Positions 14,470 through 22,601 of a stretch of DNA of 47,500 nt are shown here, piece after piece (the first letter of the stretch is position 1; each line of letters starts with the position of its first letter). The DNA lies in contig CAJNDS010002468.1 of NCBI GenBank assembly GCA_905221605.1, positions 190,001 to 237,500 on the forward strand. Direction: 5' to 3'. The notes beneath the pieces are model-generated. The model was not told the DNA's origin. It worked only from the letters and a program-made list of their open reading frames with translations, and did no database searches. The position numbers and the translations under genes were made by a program. The stretch comes from Symbiodinium natans (lineage: Eukaryota; Sar; Dinophyceae; Suessiales; Symbiodiniaceae).

Positions 14470-14590
14470 CCTAAACCCTAAATCCTAAACCCTAAACCCT
14501 ACGCCCTAAACCCGAAATCCTAAACCCTAAGCCCTAAACCCTAAACCCTAAACGTTAAACCCTAAACCCTAAACCCTAAACCCTAAACCC
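14470..14590 (-). repeat. degenerate CCCTAAA array
   Basis: C-strand repeat opening GTCCTAAACC, the same start as at 1782. Followed at 14590-14735 by unique DNA without gene signals and a perfect G-strand block at 14737-14793. Confidence 0.9.
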
Positions 14591-14793
14591 CTACGAACGT
14601 GTAGGGTCTTGGGTTCAGGGTGTTTGGCCCTGAGCCTCAAAGTCGCTCCAAGACCTTGAAACCTCAGCCCTGAATCTCAAAAGGGCCCCTTTAAAGCTTC
14701 AACTCTTGAACCCTAAAACCCCCTAAGTCCTAAAAGGGTTTAGGGTTTAGGGTTTAGGGTTTAGGGTTTAGGGTTTAGGGTTTAGGGTTTAGC

Positions 14794-14963
14794 CCTAAAA
14801 CCCTACAAAGCCCTAGAAACCCTACAAAGCCTCCAAGCCCTAGAAAGCCCCAATCCCCCCTCCCCCCCCACCCCCGCAAAAAGGCCCCAAAAGGCCCCAA
14901 AAGGCCCCAACGCCTTTGAACAAAAGCCCAATGTTTTTTGAAACGCACTGAACATTGAACACT
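14794..14963. other. intronic sequence with AAAAGGCCCC triplication
   Basis: No coding signal. AAAAGGCCCC is repeated three times in tandem at about 14878-14909. Confidence 0.6.
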
Positions 14964-15099
14964 GAACCCTAAACCCTAAACCCTGAACCCTGAACCCTAA
15001 ACCCTAAACCCTAAACCCTAAACCCTAAACCCTAAACCCTAAACCCAAAAGAGCCCTAAAGGAAATTGCAAAAAACCCAGAGCCTTTTTTTCTTGGCAG

Positions 15100-15171
15100 A
15101 CGCCGCCATTTTGGCGGAGCTGCCTGCCACATTGGCAGCGGCGGGGCCCGAGCCGGAGGAGGCCGGCTTGG
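15100..15171 (+). CDS. exon of unrecognised gene, Ala-rich
   Basis: It has a textbook acceptor (AGCCTTTTTTTCTTGGCAG) and the right edge abuts GTTTAGGG. It reads AAILAELPATLAAAGPEPEE then AGL. It contains GCCATTTTGGC, the palindromic core also found in the dinoflagellate spliced leader, probably by chance. Confidence 0.6.
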
Positions 15172-15780
15172 GTTTAGGGTTTAGGGTTTAGGGTTTGGGG
15201 TTTGGGGTTTGGGGTTTGGGGTTTAGGGTTTGGGGTTTGGGGTTTAGGGTTTGGGGTTTAGGGTTTGGGTTTGGGGTTTAGGGTTTGGGGTTTAGGGTTT
15301 GGGGTTTAGGGTTTAGGGTTCAGGGTTTGGGGTTTAGGGTTTGGGGTTTGGGGTTTAGGGTTTGGGGTTTAGGGTTTGGGGTTTGGGGTTTGGGGTTTGG
15401 GCTTTAGGCTTGGGGGTTTAGGGTTTAGGGTTTGGGGTTTGGGCTTTAGGGTTTGGCGTTTAGGGTTTAGGTTCAGGGTTTGGGGTTTAGGGTTTAGGGT
15501 TTAGGGTGTAGGGTTTAGGGTTTGGGGTTTAGGGTTTGGGGTTTAGGGTTTGGGGTTTAGGGTTCAGGGTTTGGGGTTTAGGGTTTGGGGTTTAGGGTTT
15601 AGGGTTTGGGGTTTAGGGTTCAGGGTTCGGGGTTTAGGGTTTGGGGTTTAGGGTTTAGGGTTCAGGGTTTGGGGTTTAGGGTTTGGGGTTTAGGGTTTAG
15701 GGTTTGGGGTTTAGGGTTTGCGGCTTGGGGTTTGGGGTTGAGGGTTGAGGGTTGAGGGTTGAGGGTTTAGGGCTGAGGGC
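15172..15780 (+). repeat. long alternating TTTAGGG/TTTGGGG array
   Basis: About 600 bp of G-strand repeat in which TTTGGGG and TTTAGGG often alternate, giving a 14-bp higher-order unit, and ending in TTGAGGG units. There is no C-strand partner nearby. Confidence 0.95.
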
Positions 15781-15848
15781 TGATGGGGCTTAGGGCTCAG
15801 GGGGCTTAGGGCTGAGGGGGCTGAGGGCTGAGGGGGGGGGGGGTAATA

Positions 15849-15951
15849 GGGAATCAAGGTAAGCCCGAATACTTAACCCAGGAAAGGGGTACCCAATCTC
15901 CGAAACCTCTCCACCCGTCTATATTTAAACCTTACTGGGTTCGTGATTCCC
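15849..15951. mobile_element. possible small foldback element
   Basis: Ends GGGAATCA and TGATTCCC are inverted; inside, GGTAAGCCCGAATA and CTTACTGGGTTCG pair partly. One copy only. Confidence 0.4.
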
Positions 15952-16049
15952 GTTTGGTTTCTGTGGGGCTTTCAGGATTTAGGGTTTAGGATTTTTCAGG
16001 GACCTCTCTGGCGCCTTAAGGAGTTAGGATGTATGTTTTAGGAGTTAAG

Positions 16050-16314
16050 GGGCTCCCATTTGTGCATCATTGCCGCTGCGAACCGGTTGGTTCGCAGACT
16101 GATCTATTTGATGGAACTTTGCTTTCAGAAGGGCATCGATTACGTCATCGAGAACCCACCTTCTTCGCTACTCTTTCAGTACCGCTGCGTGCGTGTCTTT
16201 GGGCGACATGATGAAACTCACTGTTGGTTCCTAGATCACCCCTTACGTATTTTTCAGGTTGCTATGGACAGGGTGCAGGATTGCAGGGATGGTTTCATAA
16301 AACAGAAGTTTTAG
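16050..16314 (+). CDS. ORF resembling multi-copy dinoflagellate ORFs (IENP motif)
   Basis: It is open from 16050 to TAG at 16312-16314. It reads LCIIAAANRLVRRLIYLMEL, then FQKGIDYVIENPPSSLLFQ and HDETHCWFLDHP. A segment of the form ...FVIENPxSSLL... occurs, from memory, in many long dinoflagellate ORFs of uncertain function linked to repeats. Similar words flank it (TTAAGGGGCTCCC before, TTCAGGGGCTCCC after), so it may be an insertion. It is likely a fragment. Confidence 0.5.
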
Positions 16315-16606
16315 AAATTAAGGTTCAGGGGCTCCCGGGTTTGGGGTTTAGGGTTAGGGTTTAGGGTTTAACCGTTTAGGGTTTAGGGTTTAACCGTGTA
16401 GTTAGTTCTCTGGCAGCCCGAAGCCCTCAATCCTTAGACCCAAGACCCTAAACGCCCGAAATGGTATAGATCCTACACCTCGCGCCCTTGACATGGGCAA
16501 CCCTAGACCCTAAAGCCTAAATCCTACACCCTGAACCCTAAACCCGAAACCCTAAACCCTAAACCCTAAACCCCCTAGCAAAATCCTGTGCATGGGCAGC
16601 TCTCAG

Positions 16607-16667
16607 GCCAATACCGCTGACGTCTCAGCGCCGGCGCCGCTGGCTGAGGCGCCCTAAGCTCTCCTGG
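16607..16667 (+). CDS. exon copy 1 (duplicated exon)
   Basis: After GGGCAGCTCTCAG it reads ANTADVSAPAPLAEAP and then meets TAA at 16655-16657. It ends at GTTTGGGG. It is a diverged duplicate of the exon at 16774, and the stop suggests this copy is dead or alternatively terminal. Confidence 0.5.
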
Positions 16668-16760
16668 GTTTGGGGTTTAGGGTTTGGGGTTTAGGGTTTG
16701 GGGTTTAGGGTTTGGGGTTTGGGGTTTGGGGTTTGGGGTTTGGGGTTTGGGGTTTAGGGT
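16668..16760 (+). repeat. TTTGGGG/TTTAGGG block between exon copies
   Basis: G-strand repeat, mostly TTTGGGG, lying exactly between the two copies of the duplicated exon. Confidence 0.9.
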
Positions 16761-16773
16761 GGGCAACTCTCAG

Positions 16774-16862
16774 GCCATTGCCCCCGATGTCTCAGTGCCG
16801 GCCGCCGCGCTGGGTGAGGCGCCCTCGGCTGTCTTGCTTACTGGCTGTGTCGGGGGGTTGGT
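16774..16862 (+). CDS. exon copy 2 (duplicated exon)
   Basis: After GGGCAACTCTCAG it reads AIAPDVSVPAAALGEAPSAV then LLTGCVGGL and abuts GTTTAGGG. It aligns with 16594-16655 over about 60 bp, including the acceptor. Confidence 0.55.
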
Positions 16863-16990
16863 GTTTAGGGTTTAGGGTTTAGGGTTTGGGGTTAGGGTTT
16901 AGGGTTTAGGTTTAGGGTTTGGGGTTTGGGGTTTAGGTCTAGCCATACCGGGTGCAGGGGCTAGGAAATGCCTGCTGCTTTCTCACCCAG

Positions 16991-17038
16991 ACAAGCCATG
17001 TAGCCTTCTTGAACGGGCAGCAGAGACCTGCTAATTGA
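16991..17038 (+). CDS. probable terminal exon
   Basis: Strong acceptor (GCTGCTTTCTCACCCAG). It reads TSHVAFLNGQQRPAN with stop TGA at 17036-17038; GTTTGGGG follows two bases later. Confidence 0.55.
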   Translation, partial: TSHVAFLNGQQRPAN

Positions 17039-17159
17039 GTTGTTTGGGGTTTAGGGTTTAGGGTTTAGGGTTTAGGGTTTCGGGTTTAGGGTATTCCTTT
17101 TCTACAAAAATGCATGGGATGCCGTGGGTACGCGCTTGCCCTATGTACCCTTCTTGCAG

Positions 17160-17228
17160 GTTTTTGGGCAGTTAGAACTGGAGTTCGTTCACGGGGACTT
17201 CGGGAATCATACGACCCATGCCTGCTAA
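17160..17228 (+). CDS. probable terminal exon
   Basis: Strong acceptor (GTACCCTTCTTGCAG). It reads VFGQLELEFVHGDFGNHTTH then AC and stops with TAA at 17226-17228. It could be an alternative end to the gene whose other end is at 17038. Confidence 0.6.
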   Translation, partial: VFGQLELEFVHGDFGNHTTHAC

Positions 17229-17326
17229 GAACGTCTACACCCTGCACCCGAGGGTAGTCCTCCGAACCGCGAAGACCCCAAACCCTGAACCCTGAACCCT
17301 GAACCCTAAATACCTAATCCAGTAAC

Positions 17327-17412
17327 CAGCATTTGCTTAAGAACCACACAAAAAATAGGAACATACTTCCTTATTCGGGCACTACACGGATTGTTTCGTA
17401 AGCAAGCAGTAG
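17327..17412. mobile_element. diverged MITE family C copy
   Basis: CAGCATTTGCTTAAGAA on the left and TTTCGTAAGCAAGCAGT on the right resemble the 17-bp ends of the element at 6406. Confidence 0.45.
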
Positions 17413-17429
17413 GTAAGTAGCTGCCCATA

Positions 17430-17720
17430 GACCCTAAACCCTAAACCCTAAACCCTAAACCCTAAACCCTAAACCCTAAACCCTAAACCCAAACCCCCCT
17501 AAACCCTAAAAAACCCTAAACCCTAAACCCTAAACCCTAAACCCTAAACCCTAAACCCTAAACCCTAAACCCTAAACCCTAAACCCTAAACCCTAAACCC
17601 TAAACTAACCCTAAACCCTAAACCCTAAACCCTAAACCCTAAACCCTAAACCCTAAACCCTAAACCCTAAACCCTAAACCCTAACCCCTAAACCCTCAAC
17701 CCTCAACCCTCAACCCAAAA
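17430..17720 (-). repeat. CCCTAAA array, 290 bp
   Basis: C-strand repeat with two interruptions (CCCCCCTAAACCCTAAAAAA near 17495 and CTAACC near 17605). Confidence 0.97.
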
Positions 17721-17799
17721 ACCCTAAAACCCTAAACCCTAGAACCCTAGAACCCGAAGTAGCTGACCAGGAACCTTCCAGTACCCAAACCTTTCACAG

Positions 17800-17868
17800 G
17801 AGCCGGAACCAGATCGCCCGGTGCATGCCATGGCGACAGAGCCAGCAGGCCTACACCCAAAGCCCTAA
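17800..17868 (+). CDS. exon of unrecognised gene
   Basis: Acceptor CAAACCTTTCACAG. It reads EPEPDRPVHAMATEPAGLHP, then enters CCCTAAACCC with a stop at 17866-17868. The true donor may be the GC in AAAGCCCTAAACC. Confidence 0.5.
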   Translation, partial: EPEPDRPVHAMATEPAGLHPKP

Positions 17869-17976
17869 ACCCTAAACCCTACACCCTAAACCCTAAACCC
17901 TCAACCCTCAACCCTAAACCCTAAGAAGTGCAAGAAGCTCCAATACCCTTGCATTTCTCAGTTTTAGGGTCTTAAG

Positions 17977-18150
17977 GTTCTGGGCGAACGTGATGTCATG
18001 GTCAAGTTGGAACATGGCTCAACAACTGGGAAGCTGAGTGGTCTAGCATGTAGGGTACCCTTTTGCCCTTTTCGGGTTGGGGGTTGGGGGTCTAAGGTTT
18101 ACGGAAAAGTAACCACAAAAAGGGTGCCCTGATGGTTGCTGCACTGTGTC
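17977..18150 (+). CDS. open frame, probable exon
   Basis: It reads VLGERDVMVKLEHGSTTGKL then SGLA in the first 75 bases; the frame stays open to TGA near 18150. Possible donors are GTAGGG at 18050 or GTCTAG at 18041. No domain recognised. Confidence 0.45.
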
Positions 18151-18357
18151 GAGGGCCGCCACCTGGCGACAAGTAGCTGGTGCATTGAAAGGCATATCAT
18201 CAGATAGAGAAAAGACCTTGGTTGAGGAATGTTCCTTGTAGTTTTCAAGCCCTAAACCCTAAACCCTAAACCCTTGTGAAATTCATCCTTTCTTAGTCTC
18301 CTGTACGTTGTTGCACCGAGGTCGTGTCTCGTAGAGTAGTCTTGGTTTCGCTTTGTA
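18151..18357. other. unique sequence, no gene recognised
   Basis: Only one short CCCTAAA patch (18249-18271). This is the left edge of the 3.4-kb telomere-free island. Confidence 0.4.
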
Positions 18358-18543
18358 GTGTTCTCTCTAGTGTCAACCCCAATAGAGAGCACTAACCTGA
18401 CACGCTTCTTTTACCGTAGGCGCCTTGAGCCTCAAGCAGAAAACAGGCCGCGTAGTAAGACCGCAGAAGCCCAGTCTCAAACTGGTAGCGAAGCTCCACC
18501 CCGTTCTGAGAACGGCGGCCGGCTGCAAAGCGCCAGGGACTAG
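18358..18543 (+). CDS. hypothetical ORF
   Basis: 61 codons, beginning MFSLVSTPIESTNLTRFFYR, rich in R, Q, E and S. There is no recognised motif. The words TCAAACTGGTAGCGAAG inside it recur in similar form at 22117-22140, so part of it is a dispersed repeat. Confidence 0.3.
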   Translation: MFSLVSTPIESTNLTRFFYRRRLEPQAENRPRSKTAEAQSQTGSEAPPRSENGGRLQSARD

Positions 18544-18642
18544 GCGGTCTGTTTCGCCCATGTATCTAGTCAAGCTAGCATACTGCTCGTAGCTAGGTAA
18601 GGGCAAGCCCTTCCCTACGTTTCTTCCTTTCTCCAGTGAGCA

Positions 18643-18942
18643 ATGGTTTCAGGAACGCGGCATAGTAGATCCGCCGGGCAGCTTTCCTTATTCCTTTGCG
18701 ACATTTCCCCAGCCAACCTTCGAGATTCGACCTCCATTCCTGCCGAGGTATCAAATCTCTTCGCTATGTCGGGACCGGCAAATGCCGAGAGCACTACGAC
18801 GTCTTCGCCGACCACTGCCCCACTAGACAACAGCGAAGCGCTGTCTGATGACACTTACCCCTACAATTCTGGTGAAGCCAATGTCGCTATGTTGGTGGAG
18901 GCAATAGATGGGGGTTTCATCCATGGTTCAGCGGTAAACTGA
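18643..18942 (+). CDS. hypothetical ORF, Ser/Thr-rich
   Basis: About 99 codons. The 3' part (DTYPYNSGEANVAMLVEAID) is the most protein-like, and GTAAAC at 18933 would make a donor. Upstream is a strong pyrimidine tract (TTTCTTCCTTTCTCCAG at 18620-18636). Function unknown. Confidence 0.4.
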   Translation: MVSGTRHSRSAGQLSLFLCDISPANLRDSTSIPAEVSNLFAMSGPANAESTTTSSPTTAPLDNSEALSDDTYPYNSGEANVAMLVEAIDGGFIHGSAVN

Positions 18943-19183
18943 AAACCTTAACGTCCAATTATTTCTTTAAAGGGCCCTAAAGCCTTCATTAACACTGACA
19001 GCTGTAGTCATGATCCCTATTGGCTCTAGCCCCCTAAGCCCTAAACCCTAAGCCAGAAACCCCAAACCCTAAGCCCTAGGTTACGAAGCCCTAAACCCGA
19101 TAAGCCCTATAAACCCTGTAATCCCGAAACCCTACAAACTCTAAACCCACCCAGCCCCAGGACATAATCACCTTCAACATGCT

Positions 19184-19256
19184 CCTCAGCGGGCGCGCCG
19201 GCGGCTCCTAGTTTCTCGGGAGCTGAATGATAAGTCGCAAGAACAGAGTAGGACTG
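19184..19256 (+). CDS. possible exon overlapping the protease ORF in another frame
   Basis: After CACCTTCAACATGCTCCTCAG, from about 19188, the frame reads RARRRLLVSRELNDKSQEQ and stops with TAA soon after. It may lead into the protease reading frame through a frameshift. Confidence 0.3.
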
Positions 19257-19827
19257 AAGAATAACAACTGTGCTGCCAAGGAAATGAACGAGAGCATCGG
19301 AACTTTTGCAAGCCTTATCAAAGGCCATTTGCCTAGGGTACTGAGTAAGCAGGCAAAGGTTGGTAGGAAACTGCGCAACCTCCCTCCATGGGTGCTTTGC
19401 GATTTTCCTACAGTGGACATCTACAGGAATAAGCAAATTTACGCCATTCTAGATGAAGGCTGTAACAGAATTGTCCATGGTGACGCCTGGGCCAGGCATG
19501 CAGAGGCTAGACTTGAGTCCTTAGGATTCGCCTCCAAGTTCAAGGCTAGCCCGCCAAAAGGCTTCAAGGGTCTTTCGGGAAACGCCCGCGCCCTGGGAAT
19601 CAGGAGTCTTCCGTTTTCGTTGCTTCGAGGGGAAGACATTGCCCGGAATATTGGATTCCCGCGAGATATTTGGTACAGCACCTTTGTTATTGTCCTTGCA
19701 CGTGCAAGCGAAGTTGTGCATGACCAAGACCAAGCGTAAGGGACAAGCCTGTGTGTGTCTTCCCTCAGACCCAGAGGGTGGACACATGACAGTGGTTTAT
19801 AGGCCGTGGATATTTCTGCAGGATTGA
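19227..19827 (+). pseudogene. decayed retroelement-type aspartic protease
   Basis: The first frame (19227 to about 19640) contains YAILDEGCNRIVHGDAWARH, then FKGLSGNARALGIRSLPFSL. It resembles, from memory, the protease segment of dinoflagellate multi-copy polyproteins, which start L(L/I)D(E/S)GCN. The usual D(S/T)G triad is DEG here. From about 19639 the similarity continues in the next frame (PGILDSREIFGTAPLLLSL then HVQAKLCMTKTKRKG). This implies a frameshift between 19620 and 19660 and a broken gene. The retained intact length is about 200 residues. In active elements this domain cuts the polyprotein. Confidence 0.6.
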
Positions 19828-19848
19828 GCCACGAAAAGCAACCCCTAT

Positions 19849-20716
19849 GCAGAGGGGAGGTTTGAAAGGCTTCCCCGTCGGAATCTGCTTCGCCGCGGAG
19901 GTTCCGTTGCTTCACTGCCTACGGCGCTGGCAGCAACCGGCACGCCCAAGCGCAAGGCCATTGAGCCTGTGTCGTGCCCTCCACCGGCAATGGGGAACCC
20001 GGCGTCGCCGGGGATATCCTTCCAGAAGGAGTGCTGCGAAGTACGAGGGCATCGATCCGGCCCGTGCTCTTCATGCCTATGCCTATGTACAAGAGCAGAC
20101 TGAGATGAGCCGTGTCTGTGAAGGGCACGCCAAAGCAGTGCAGTTGCTCTACGCCGCCCAGACAGCCCTGGTTACCGCCTTGCAAGAGGGTAAGAGTTCC
20201 CAAGAGAGTCAGAGTAAAGGCGGCCTCCCCAGCTTCTTCCGCGGCCTTCGAGGCCGAGACCCCGCAGAGCATTTGGAACCTCCGAGGAGAGCCCTAATTT
20301 GGACCAACTCCCGGACCAATTCCAGCCCTTCACACCCTCTTCTGACCCAAGTCCACGAAACCCCCAACCTGGGCCACGTCTAGCATTTTTGACCCTTTTC
20401 AGGGACAAGTCCACAACCCCGGCTCGAGACCCCCTACTTGTGCCATTTGCCCAGTGACAGAACTTTTACGCGTGCGCCGCGGGGAGAGTTCAGTGCCCTG
20501 TCAAAGGAGCAACTTGTGGAGCGTTGTCTCACAAGGAACCAGCGGGTACACGAGCTCGAGTAGTTCATGGACGACGCTCGCCGTGACTCTGAGGCTGAGC
20601 AGGAACGCCGTATTAGAGCCGAGACCAAGGCAGAGATCCTTGAGGACACTTTGAAGAAACTCCGGCAAGGACCGGGTGATCGCTCGGGATGCCAGATTAG
20701 GGAGCTATTTGAGTAG
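19849..20716 (+). pseudogene. coiled-coil protein gene with a frameshift and a nonsense codon
   Basis: Coding appears in three pieces. From 19849 (acceptor ACCCCTATGCAG) the frame reads RFERLPRRNLLRRGGSVASL and goes on to GNPASPGISFQKE. At about 20032 it moves by one base into AAKYEGIDPARALHAYAYV, continuing to TALVTALQEG with donor GTAAGA at 20190. After acceptor GACCCTTTTCAG (20402) it continues in matching phase: FTRAPRGEFSALSKEQLVER, then RNQRVHELE, an in-frame TAG at 20561, FMDDARRDSEAEQERRIRAE and a final TAG at 20714. The heptad-like E/R/L pattern after 20500 suggests a coiled coil. The TAG is one base from GAG (Glu). Family not recognised. The frameshift could instead be a sequencing error. 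Confidence 0.55.
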
Positions 20717-20742
20717 ATGATGGGTGTCGCACTCATGATAAC

Positions 20743-21307
20743 ATGACTTTGCCGACGTCATTGCCGGCAGAGTCCGTTGTTTGTGCTTGTCATGACGGTG
20801 TGATACTGTCGACAAGGCCTCTTGCCTGTGATGTTTCCGTGCCCAAGAAGGAACAAACCTTTGTGATCGTGTGGTGTCGTTTGAGGGTGACACTACCCCT
20901 ACCCTCGCAGAGCCGAGGGCGTCCAAGCCACAGAAGTCGCACAGGAAGGCTAGGCCCCGCCGTAATACGAAGCAACGGCAGAGATAAGACGGGCGAGACG
21001 CGCCAGCATGGTTTTTGCCCCGGCGCGTTTGGAATATTGAATATTGGCCGCTATTTTGCGGGAATGGGTCGATGAGTATGTCCTGGAATATTCATGCGTC
21101 ACAATGGCGACGTTTTCATTTGGTTATCTCGTTTTAATATCTATTCTCCTTTCAGTGCAAGCCTATCTCACCACCCTGACTGATTCCCAGCGGAAGCGTG
21201 GTCTGGCTAAGTCAACCCCCCAATACTGCATGGCGAAGCTGCTTCTGCTGATGCGGATACTGAGAGAAACAACACTCACAGAAACTGCTTTCTCAATTTG
21301 TCCTTGA
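20743..21307 (+). CDS. hypothetical ORFs, low confidence
   Basis: Frames at 20743-21075 and 21044-21307 are open but overlap. The second has a hydrophobic segment (GYLVLISILLSVQAYLTTL) that could be one membrane helix. A pyrimidine tract ending in CTCCTTTCAG at 21156 could be an acceptor. Confidence 0.25.
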
Positions 21308-21570
21308 CTACCTGCGGTGTTCCACCGCCCGCGGAACAAGATCCAAAAGCGTGAAAACTGACAAGTGTTGACACGCTTGACTGGCAACGAATGATGAGAG
21401 AACGCGTGCTATGTCAACTGTTTATGCTTCAGGACAGTGAGGCAGAGAGTCATTCCGCCATCGCCGTGAAGTGTCGCAAAGATCTTACTTGAGCCGGGGC
21501 GTGGAAATAGTGCCTTCTATCATGCATGTAGTATAACTAACCCACCAATACAATAAGACAACACTCCTAG

Positions 21571-21697
21571 CAATGACAGAGCCAGTGACTTGAGAGACTT
21601 CCCTCAACGAGCTGAACAGAAGCTACTCGACGCTTCTGGTGATTTGGCTCAAGGAAAAGCTGGCCGAAACCTGGGCGAAAGTGATCCTCGGGCGTAG
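21571..21697 (+). CDS. probable terminal exon of unrecognised gene
   Basis: After ACACTCCTAG it reads NDRASDLRDFPQRAEQKLLD then ASGDLAQGKAGRNLGESDPRA and stops with TAG at 21695-21697. Charged, helix-prone composition. It marks the right end of the telomere-free island. Confidence 0.5.
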
Positions 21698-21714
21698 TGG
21701 TCATACGGTTTAAG

Positions 21715-21932
21715 TATAAATATTTGGGGTTTAGGGTTTTGCATGAGGTTCTGGGGTTTGGAGGTGTAAGGGTGTTTAGGGTTTGGGGGGGTTTTATGTT
21801 CCAAGGGCTTCAGGGGCTCCTGGGGTTCAGAGTTGGATTTGGGGTAAAGTGGTCCAAGCGCCCACCCTTTGCTTTTGTGTTTAGGGTTTAGGGTTTAGGG
21901 TTTAGGGTTTAGGGTTGAGGGTTTAGGGCTTA
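21715..21932 (+). repeat. degenerate to perfect TTTAGGG tract
   Basis: Perfect units only at 21880-21920; the rest is decayed G-rich repeat. The frame running through it is an artefact of the repeat. Confidence 0.8.
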
Positions 21933-22379
21933 GGGTTTTTGAACGACTTGTCTGTGCACTGTGTACTCATTGCTGTTGAGTGGTTGGCGAAGCACTTAAA
22001 TGGGTATTTCCCAAAATAGTTGGTACCCGTTCTATACCCCAAATAGAATCGAACCCCCTTAAAGAAAGAGAACCCCTTTTTCGGAATCCCCCAAATTCAT
22101 CCGAGGAAACTCCTCAAACTGGTAGTGAAGTTCTTCTATGACACCACCCTGGGATGGGATGACGTTGCATAGGGTTTAGAGTTTCTAGGATTTGGGTCAC
22201 ACAGTTTCGGGCCTGCAGGGTTTGTGGCACAGGGTTAGGATTTTGAGCGTTGAGCCTACTGGGAATGTCTTGAGTGAACTTTTTATTTTCGCAATGTTAT
22301 GGGTTTCTTGGGTGGGTGGGGTTTTTTCCAATGCTTGACAAGATGCTTGACTAGTGAATGCTTGGACTTGAGATGCTGG
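21933..22379. other. unique sequence with dispersed repeat fragments, no gene
   Basis: 22270-22380 (CAATGTTATGGGTTTCTTGGG then GGTGGG, ending GAATGCTTGGACTTGAGATGC) resembles 40058-40160. The last part also recurs at 32385-32425. All three copies end against CCCTAAA-type sequence. Confidence 0.6.
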
Positions 22380-22467
22380 ACCCTAAACCCTAAACCCTAA
22401 ACCCTAAACCCTAAACCCTAAACCCTAAACCCTAAACCCTAAACCCTAAACCCTAAACCCTAAACCC
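22380..22467 (-). repeat. CCCTAAA array
   Basis: Perfect C-strand repeat attached to the end of a dispersed repeat. Confidence 0.97.
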
Positions 22468-22536
22468 TAGACTCCTGGGGCTTTTGAGGGCTTCGCGCTT
22501 GAAACGCTGAAGGCTTGGGGCCCCACCTCCGCACAG

Positions 22537-22601
22537 ATGCCACCGCGGCGGCTTTCGCCTTCGACGCGCCTGCGCCGGAGGTGCCCTCGAAGCCCTTCAG
22601 G
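22537..22601 (+). CDS. exon, Ala/Pro-rich N-terminal part
   Basis: Acceptor CCCCACCTCCGCACAG; donor GTCTAGGG. It reads ATAAAFAFDAPAPEVPSKPF then R. A second frame is open too, but this one keeps phase with the next exon. Confidence 0.6.

Noticed and set aside
16684-16875. Proteins made of GFRVWGLGF / GLGFRVLGFRV repeats (also 21697, 25413, 25764, 27061-26837, 37960-37727)
   Set aside because: These frames are translations of TTTAGGG/TTTGGGG repeat itself. Only the unique part inside them (for example 16774-16862) was kept.
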